From Alphaproteobacteria bacterium (GTDB taxonomy: Bacteria; Pseudomonadota; Alphaproteobacteria; SHNJ01): a stretch of 11,029 bases of DNA. The DNA lies in contig CANGQU010000005.1 in NCBI GenBank assembly GCA_947456345.1, positions 1 to 11,029 on the forward strand. Reading direction: 5' to 3'. Both the position numbers and the translations under genes were made by a program. The notes below the pieces were generated by a model. It worked only from the letters and a program-made list of their open reading frames with translations, was not told the origin of the DNA and ran no database searches. This document shows, piece after piece, positions 6,938 through 11,029 of this stretch. Each line of letters opens with the position of its first letter. Positions within the stretch are counted from its first letter, which is position 1.

Positions 6938-7339
6938 TTAAAACCCCCTCTCCCGCTTGCGGGAGAGGGTAGGGGTGAGGGATAAAAGCGTTGCGTGGAT
7001 GGTGTTCCAGACACCATCAATATTCTCGTTTATCTGATTATTCCAAAATCTGAGCACCGTATAGCCTTGATTTTTCAAATACTGGTCGCGTGTTTGGTCA
7101 TAATCGATTTGGGTTGCATGTTGGCCGCCATCTAGTTCAATCGCCAAGCAGTATTTCTTGCATAAAAAATCGACGATATAATCACCGATTATCTCTTGTC
7201 GTCGGAATTTATAATCTTGCAAACCTCGATCACGCAGCAACGTCCATAGTTTCTTTTCAACATCGGTCTGATTAACCCGCAAACGGCGCGCTCGATTCAA
7301 CAATTTAGTTTCTTTCGGCTGACTTGGCGCAGATTGCAT
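6938..7339 (-). CDS. DUF559 family protein, Vsr-like PD-(D/E)XK endonuclease fold
   Basis: A 133-residue protein with the full DUF559 signature: RLRVNQTDVEKKLWTLLRDR (19-38), YKFRRQEIIGDYIVDFLC (43-60), AIELDGGQH (66-74), YDQTRDQYLKNQGYTVLRFW (80-99) and NENIDGVW (104-111). The family is related to the Vsr and restriction-type endonuclease fold; Asp57 and Glu68/Asp70 are the likely catalytic acids, all present. Its biological role is not established. The last 14 or so residues (SLTPTLSRKRERGF) are encoded by palindromic repeat A, while repeat B lies just upstream of the start, so the gene is bracketed by inverted repeats. The ATG has AGGGA 8 bases upstream. GC is about 40%, much lower than ileS or lspA, which suggests acquisition. 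The solute-binding gene follows 13 bases after the stop. Confidence 0.9.
   Translation of the reverse strand: MQSAPSQPKETKLLNRARRLRVNQTDVEKKLWTLLRDRGLQDYKFRRQEIIGDYIVDFLCKKYCLAIELDGGQHATQIDYDQTRDQYLKNQGYTVLRFWNNQINENIDGVWNTIHATLLSLTPTLSRKRERGF
6943..6982 (-). repeat. Palindromic repeat unit A (GCAAGC-loop type), overlapping the DUF559 3' end
   Basis: The hairpin has perfect 11-bp arms (6946-6956 and 6959-6969, CCCTCTCCCGC and complement) with a 2-base loop and the tag TCCCTCACCCC on the minus strand. It matches the reverse complement of unit B at 39 of 40 positions. On the minus strand the stem is followed by GGTTTT, so it may also act as a weak terminator or attenuator after the DUF559 gene. 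Confidence 0.88.
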
Positions 7340-7354
7340 ATTTTGTCCCTTTAA

Positions 7355-7394
7355 TCCCTCACCCCAACCCTCTCCCGCAAGCGGGAGAGGGGGT
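7355..7394 (+). repeat. Palindromic repeat unit B (GCAAGC-loop type), upstream of the DUF559 gene
   Basis: The tag TCCCTCACCCC (7355-7365), AA, then an 11-bp perfect stem (7368-7378 and 7381-7391) with loop AA. It is inverted relative to unit A with one mismatch in 40 bases. It lies 16 bases before the DUF559 ATG, so it is leader sequence for that gene and part of the ileS 3' spacer. Confidence 0.88.
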
Positions 7395-7403
7395 AAAAAA
7401 ACC

Positions 7404-7427
7404 TCTTCCGCCTACGCGGGGATGACA
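7404..7427. repeat. Second-type palindromic repeat fragment
   Basis: On the minus strand this reads GTCATCCCCGCGTAGGCGGA, with a short stem CCGC/GCGG around GTAG. It resembles the GTCATCCCCGCG-type dispersed palindromes found in many proteobacterial genomes, although the right arm has diverged. Only one copy is present here, so it is recognised by resemblance and not by repetition. Confidence 0.5.
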
Positions 7428-7429
7428 AC

Positions 7430-7464
7430 TTGGTGCTTGGTACTTGGTACTTAGTACTGCGTAC
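7430..7464 (+). repeat. Tandem 7-bp repeat, five degenerate units
   Basis: Units read TTGGTGC, TTGGTAC, TTGGTAC, TTAGTAC and TGCGTAC, starting at 7430 and ending 5 bases before the ileS stop codon (7472-7470 on the minus strand). It is non-coding spacer; repeats of this GTACCAA type are prone to slippage. The whole 7340-7469 spacer consists of this array, the palindrome fragment, unit B and the DUF559 leader. Confidence 0.85.
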
Positions 7465-7469
7465 TTCCC

Positions 7470-10331
7470 TTACGCCGCCAGGGCATCCAGATCCACCGCT
7501 CCGGCGCAGCGGGCGCAGAGGTGGTGGCCGGGTGCTGCTTTGCCGACTTCGGGCAGGATTTGCCAGCAGCGCGCGCATTTCTCGCCCAGAGCCATGCCTG
7601 CCAAAACCGTGACGCCAGGCACTTCGGCCAAGGTGAAACCACCAACGGGTGCAGCCGCAGTGTGTAAATGCAATTGCGAGGTTAGGCAGATTTCGGCCAG
7701 CGATAAATCCGCCAGCAATTTTTCATCATCCTTGGTGACATAAACGCTGGGCGCGGACTCCAAACTGCTGCCGATGCGCCCTTCGCGCCGTTCGATTTCC
7801 AAGGCGCCCGTGACCACGCTACGGATGGCGCGAATGCGTTCCCATTTTTGCGCCAGTGCGTTGTTTTGCCAATCGGTGGGCAGATCAGGGAAATTTTGCG
7901 TATGCACGCTGCCCGCATTGCCCGCGGCCAACCACGCTTCTTCGGCCGTGAACACCAACACCGGTGCCAGCCAATGGGTCAGGCATTGCAAAATATGGTG
8001 CAACACGGTGCGGCAGGCGCGGCGGCGATTGCTGTCGGGCCGATCGCAATACAACGCGTCTTTGCGGATGTCGAAATAAAACGCCGATAAATCGGTCGCG
8101 CAGAAATTGTGCAATTCCGCAAAGGTTTGGTGGAATTTGTAACCGCTGTATCCGGCTTTGACTTTTTGGTCCAATTCATACAGGCGGTGCAGCACCCATT
8201 GTTCCAATTCCGGCATATTCTCGGCCAGCACGGTTTCCGCCGGGGTGTACCCATCCAAACTGCCCAGCACATAACGCAACGTGTTGCGGATGCGGCGGTA
8301 CAATTCGACTTGGTGTTTGATAATTTCCTTGCCGATGCGCAAATCTTCGGTGTAGTCGGATGACACGACCCACAGGCGCAAAATATCCGCGCCGTATTCT
8401 TTGATGATTTCCTGGGGTGCGGTGACATTGCCCATGGATTTGGACATTTTCCGCCCCTCGCCATCCAAGACAAAGCCGTGGGTGAGGACTTGTTTATAGG
8501 GGGCGGTGCCGCGTGTGCCGCAGGATTCCAACAAGCTCGATTGGAACCAGCCGCGATGTTGATCCGACCCCTCGAGATACAAAGTGGAAGGCCAGGATAA
8601 ATTATCCCGCCCTTCGAGGACGAAGGCATGCGTCGCGCCCGATTCGAACCAGACATCAACGATATCGTAACCGGCCTCGTAATCGTCGGCCGGGTATTCA
8701 GGCGCTAAAAACCGGCGCGGATCGCCTTGGTACCAGGCGTCGCTGCCATGTTCGGCAAAGGCTTGGGCGATGCGTTCCACGACCACTTCATCGCGCAACA
8801 CCTCGCCAGTTTCTTTGTGGGTGAAGACAGCAATCGGCACGCCCCACGCGCGCTGGCGTGAAATGCACCAATCGGGCCGGGTTTCGACCATCGAATAAAT
8901 CCGGTTGCGGCCGGATTGCGGGAACCATTGCGTTTCGTCAATTGCCTGTAAACACCGTTGGCGCAAATGGGTGTCGTCGTCCATGGCGATGAACCATTGC
9001 GGCGTGTTGCGGAAAATCAAAGGTGCTTTGCTGCGCCAGGAATGCGGATAGGAATGCACCAATTTACCGCGCGCCAATAACGCGCCCACGTCGGTCAAGG
9101 CCGCGCACACGTCATCGTGGACTTTGAAGACATGTTTGCCAGCAAATAACGGCACGCGCGGGAAATACGTGCCATCGCCCATCACCGTGTCCGGCACTTC
9201 GATTTTGTGTTTCATACCCAGGATAAAATCATCCTCGCCGTGCCCGGGGGCGATGTGCACCAAACCCGTACCGGCGTCGGTTGTGACAAAATCGCCGGGC
9301 AATAGTGGTACGTCGAAATCGTAATAACCCTTGGCGTCTTTATGTCCGCGCCATGGGTGGGCGCAGTAAGTGCCCTCTAGCTCATTAGCATTTATGTATC
9401 TTTCGATTGAATACTGAATACCTGTTTCGCTCGCAAACTTTGGCAAAAGTTCTCGTGCAACAATCAATCGCTGATTTTCTTGGAAATTAGTACTCTCGAT
9501 CCTATTTGTTGTAGTGATAACTACGTATTCTATATCCGGACCATAAGCCAACGCCCTATTGCCGGGGATCGTCCATGGAGTAGTAGTCCAAATTACTACG
9601 CTAGCGTTTTGCCAAGGGGCACCCTCGTTGTTAGGAAATAAGATTTTATTTGTTGATCTAACAACAGGAAACGCCACATAAATCCAATGTGATGTATGGT
9701 CGTGATATTCGATTTCGGCATCGGCCAGGGCGGTTTTTTCCACAACCGACCACATCACCGCCTTGGTGCCACGATACAATGACCCGTTTAACAGGAATTT
9801 ACCGATCTCGCGGAAAATCTGCGCCTCGGCGGCGGGGGTCATGGTGGTATAGGGGTTATCCCAATCCCCCTCGATACCCAGACGTTTGAATTCTTCGCGT
9901 TGGACGTTGATCCAATGCGCGGCGAATTCGCGGCATTCGCGGCGGAATTCCAAAATCGGTACGGTGTCTTTGTCTTTTTTCTGCTCGCGGTATTTTTCTT
10001 CGATTTTCCATTCGATGGGCAAACCATGGCAATCCCAGCCCGGGACATAATCCACCTCGCGGTTTTGCATGCGCTGGCTGCGGTTCACCACGTCCTTGAG
10101 AATTTTGTTCAAGGCATGGCCGATATGGATGTTGCCGTTGGCATAGGGCGGACCGTCATGCAGAACAAATTTTTCCCGGCCCCGGGTGGTGGTTTTAATT
10201 TCCGCCGACAGGTTATTTTTTTCCCAAGCGGTTAAAATCTCGACCTCTTTTTGCGGCAGATTGGCGCGCATCGGGAAACCGGTTTTGGGAAGAAAGACAG
10301 TGTTTTTATACAGATCTTTACGATCGGACAT
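7470..10331 (-). CDS. ileS: Isoleucyl-tRNA synthetase
   Basis: Class I aminoacyl-tRNA synthetase of 953 residues that charges tRNA-Ile with isoleucine and edits mischarged valine. Motifs in order: HIGH at 69-72 in GPPYANGNIHIGHALNKILKD; the CP1 editing-domain WTTTPWTIPGNRA at about 248-260; the second editing block GTGLVHIAPGHGEDDF at about 354-369; CISRQRAWGVP at about 489-499; WFESGATHAF at about 561-570; KMSKS at 628-632; and a C-terminal zinc finger with Cys919, Cys922, Cys939 and Cys942. The ATG at 10331 has AAGGG 8 bases upstream; a TTG at 10349 is less likely. All family landmarks are present and uninterrupted. The oddity is a roughly 320-base low-GC stretch with different codon use in the CP1 domain, listed separately. 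lspA would be the expected next gene but is displaced by two low-GC genes. Confidence 0.97.
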   Translation of the reverse strand: MSDRKDLYKNTVFLPKTGFPMRANLPQKEVEILTAWEKNNLSAEIKTTTRGREKFVLHDGPPYANGNIHIGHALNKILKDVVNRSQRMQNREVDYVPGWDCHGLPIEWKIEEKYREQKKDKDTVPILEFRRECREFAAHWINVQREEFKRLGIEGDWDNPYTTMTPAAEAQIFREIGKFLLNGSLYRGTKAVMWSVVEKTALADAEIEYHDHTSHWIYVAFPVVRSTNKILFPNNEGAPWQNASVVIWTTTPWTIPGNRALAYGPDIEYVVITTTNRIESTNFQENQRLIVARELLPKFASETGIQYSIERYINANELEGTYCAHPWRGHKDAKGYYDFDVPLLPGDFVTTDAGTGLVHIAPGHGEDDFILGMKHKIEVPDTVMGDGTYFPRVPLFAGKHVFKVHDDVCAALTDVGALLARGKLVHSYPHSWRSKAPLIFRNTPQWFIAMDDDTHLRQRCLQAIDETQWFPQSGRNRIYSMVETRPDWCISRQRAWGVPIAVFTHKETGEVLRDEVVVERIAQAFAEHGSDAWYQGDPRRFLAPEYPADDYEAGYDIVDVWFESGATHAFVLEGRDNLSWPSTLYLEGSDQHRGWFQSSLLESCGTRGTAPYKQVLTHGFVLDGEGRKMSKSMGNVTAPQEIIKEYGADILRLWVVSSDYTEDLRIGKEIIKHQVELYRRIRNTLRYVLGSLDGYTPAETVLAENMPELEQWVLHRLYELDQKVKAGYSGYKFHQTFAELHNFCATDLSAFYFDIRKDALYCDRPDSNRRRACRTVLHHILQCLTHWLAPVLVFTAEEAWLAAGNAGSVHTQNFPDLPTDWQNNALAQKWERIRAIRSVVTGALEIERREGRIGSSLESAPSVYVTKDDEKLLADLSLAEICLTSQLHLHTAAAPVGGFTLAEVPGVTVLAGMALGEKCARCWQILPEVGKAAPGHHLCARCAGAVDLDALAA
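9373..9690 (-). other. Compositionally distinct segment inside ileS (CP1 editing domain)
   Basis: GC over 9361-9720 counts to 150/360 (about 42%), against 40/60 in 9241-9300 and 34/60 in 9721-9780. The segment corresponds to residues about 215-320 and uses codons scarce elsewhere in the gene, such as AGA, AGG, ATA, CTA and TCA. The reading frame and the WTTTPWTIPGNRA motif are intact, so the protein should function. Homologous recombination with a divergent ileS is the simplest explanation. Confidence 0.6.
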
Positions 10332-10396
10332 GGGGCAAACCCTTGGCAAGCTTGTGGATCTATGGCGTTAAGCGCGCAAGTTACCACGAAAAACAG

Positions 10397-10476
10397 TTGC
10401 CGCCAATCCGTCCTTGGATAAAAAATATGTTGGATTATAGGCATTTGGCCTTAATTCGGACCAATTTTGGCGGCAA
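10397..10476. repeat. Perfect 10-bp inverted repeat flanking the ileS promoter
   Basis: TTGCCGCCAA at 10397-10406 and its exact reverse complement TTGGCGGCAA at 10467-10476, with centres 70 bases apart, lie on either side of the best -10 candidate for ileS in the divergent spacer. They could be paired operator sites. The 10350-10515 spacer otherwise holds only the promoter candidate and ribosome-binding sites. Confidence 0.45.
10434..10464 (-). promoter_or_regulatory. Candidate ileS promoter
   Basis: On the minus strand a perfect TATAAT (10439-10434) is preceded by TTGGTC (10464-10459) with a 19-base spacer. The -10 is ideal, while the -35 is poor and the spacing long. Transcription would start near 10427, leaving a leader of about 95 bases before the ileS ATG. 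No T-box-like or leader-peptide structure was recognised in that leader. Confidence 0.45.
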
Positions 10477-10515
10477 TATGCGGTCATTGATCACTTATAA
10501 CCTATGAGGAAATCC

Positions 10516-10869
10516 ATGAAAAAAATCGTACTTGCTTTGGCATTGATGTTGGGTTTGGCTATGCCCGCTTTAGCCAATGAACACGCCGCTGCCCCGGTTG
10601 CTCCTGTTGGCGCTAAATCGGATGGCGAGATGAAAAAACTACATGGCGAGATTAAATCCAACCATGAAGAAATGAAGAAAAACCACGAAGCCAACAAAGA
10701 TCTGCATAAGCAAAACAAAGAAAAGCGCAAGGAAATGCGCGCCAAGCGCGAAGAGCGGATGAAAGAGCGTGCCGCCAAACGCGAAGAGCGGATGAAAAAA
10801 CACCAAGAAATGAAAGCTAAGCACATGGAGCACAAAGATGTCGCTCCGGAAGCTGGCAAAGTCGAATAG
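10516..10869 (+). CDS. Small exported, highly charged helical protein with a His/Arg stripe
   Basis: I do not recognise a named family. The 117-residue product has a clear signal peptide, MKKIVLALALMLGLAMPALA, with likely cleavage after Ala20. A short Ala/Pro linker (24-33) leads to a Lys/Glu/Arg/His-rich region (about 36-108) that should be one long helix. In a strict 7-residue register the first position is His at 43, 50, 57 and 64, Arg at 71, 78, 85 and 92, Met at 99 and His at 106. It lacks the hydrophobic a/d core of a classical coiled coil, so a single alpha-helix or a metal- or polyanion-binding rod is possible. A 24-base sequence recurs with one mismatch at 10741 and 10774, showing internal duplication. 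I chose the ATG at 10516 because AGGA lies 6 bases before it; the ATG at 10504 overlaps that site. It is divergent from ileS and followed by a strong terminator, so it is a single-gene unit. Confidence 0.85.
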   Translation: MKKIVLALALMLGLAMPALANEHAAAPVAPVGAKSDGEMKKLHGEIKSNHEEMKKNHEANKDLHKQNKEKRKEMRAKREERMKERAAKREERMKKHQEMKAKHMEHKDVAPEAGKVE

Positions 10870-10886
10870 TTTTTTGGCTTACGATC

Positions 10887-10920
10887 AAACCCCCAAGGGT
10901 AACCTTGGGGGTTTTTGTTT
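10887..10920 (+). terminator. Intrinsic terminator of the small exported-protein gene
   Basis: A perfect 12-bp stem (10887-10898 and 10903-10914, AAACCCCCAAGG and complement) with a GTAA tetraloop of GNRA type, followed by a T-rich tail, begins 17 bases after the stop codon. The reverse direction has only a short U-run, so it mainly acts on the plus strand. Confidence 0.93.
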
Positions 10921-10953
10921 GTGTGTGGTTATGCTGACCGTGCGCCGAATCCC

Positions 10954-10997
10954 TCCCTCACCCCACCCTCTCCCTCCCAAGGGGAGGGAGAGGGAGA
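10954..10997 (+). repeat. Palindromic repeat unit F
   Basis: The tag TCCCTCACCCC (10954-10964) is followed by a hairpin with 11-bp arms (10968-10978 and 10982-10992, CTCTCCCTCCC and complement) and a 3-base loop. It carries the same tag as units A, B and E but a different stem. The remaining 32 bases to the window edge hold a small GGCCC/GGGCC inverted repeat and no recognisable gene. Confidence 0.85.
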
Positions 10998-11029
10998 TTT
11001 TGTTTGGGCCCGATAGGGCCTTAGCAAAA

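Larger units (their letters stand above)
6943..7394. mobile_element. Candidate cassette: DUF559 gene bracketed by inverted palindromic repeats
   Basis: Units A and B are near-perfect inverted copies (39/40) at the two ends of a 452-base segment that holds only the low-GC DUF559 gene. Tags point inward and hairpins outward. This resembles the way REP-associated transposase genes are flanked by inverted REPs, but here the enzyme is a DUF559 nuclease-like protein. I see no target-site duplication. The alternative is chance insertion of two repeats around an ordinary gene. Confidence 0.35.

Noticed and set aside
7355..7464. Possible CRISPR array
   Set aside because: The repeats are of different kinds, the heptads are directly tandem with no spacers, and no cas genes are present.
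7351..7578. Minus-strand open frame of 75 codons across the repeats behind ileS
   Set aside because: It overlaps the ileS 3' end in another frame and translates the tandem array and palindromes, giving low-complexity peptide; no gene-like signal.
8513..8824. Plus-strand open frame opposite ileS
   Set aside because: It lies wholly inside a well-conserved part of ileS and its translation shows no domain or start signal.
10495..10501. TTATAAC as a -10 element for the small exported-protein gene
   Set aside because: Transcription would start around 10508, inside or after the AGGA ribosome-binding site, and no -35 is found at the proper distance.
10491..10859. Minus-strand frame of 122 codons opposite the small exported protein
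   Set aside because: It is the hydrophobic Ser/Phe-rich mirror of a Lys/Glu-rich gene; the plus strand has the signal peptide, ribosome-binding site and terminator.

Overview
The window looks like a stretch of alphaproteobacterial chromosome, roughly 55-60% GC in the core genes. The evidence is the run mutL, pgi, two M16 peptidases, a DUF3035 (BamF-like) lipoprotein, lspA and ileS, all on the minus strand, with alphaproteobacterial-looking proteins throughout. I cannot name the genus. Reading in the direction of transcription (right to left), the order is ileS, a DUF559 nuclease-like gene, a family 3 solute-binding protein, lspA, the DUF3035 lipoprotein, an M16 peptidase with an intact zinc site, an M16 partner without one, pgi, and the first 278 codons of mutL, which runs off the left edge. 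At the right end a divergent plus-strand gene encodes a small exported, highly charged helical protein and ends in a strong intrinsic terminator.

The core genes are tightly packed. The two M16 genes share an ATGA overlap, the second overlaps pgi by 29 bases, mutL starts 6 bases after pgi, and lspA and the lipoprotein gene are separated by 16 bases. Several concern the envelope: LspA processes lipoproteins, the DUF3035 protein is one, and the M16 pair is exported and probably works as a heterodimer with a split active site. Pgi (central carbon metabolism), MutL (mismatch repair) and IleS (translation) are housekeeping genes.

The accessory layer is the most interesting part. A family of short GC-rich palindromic repeats (a TCCCTCACCCC-like tag followed by a hairpin) occurs at least six times. 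Two copies, 39/40 identical and inverted, bracket the DUF559 gene as in a REP/transposase cassette, and one supplies the last codons of that gene. A third copy, with a second palindrome nested in it, lies in frame inside the solute-binding protein gene. Two more surround the 5' end of the M16 operon, and one follows the terminator at the right edge. Two other repeat types (a degenerate palindrome and a tandem 7-bp repeat) are stacked between ileS and the DUF559 gene.

The DUF559 and solute-binding genes are clearly lower in GC than their neighbours and separate ileS from lspA, which are commonly adjacent. Inside ileS, about 320 bases at the start of the editing domain also drop to about 42% GC with different codon use, suggesting a recombined segment. 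I found no tRNA, rRNA, CRISPR array or complete known insertion sequence.
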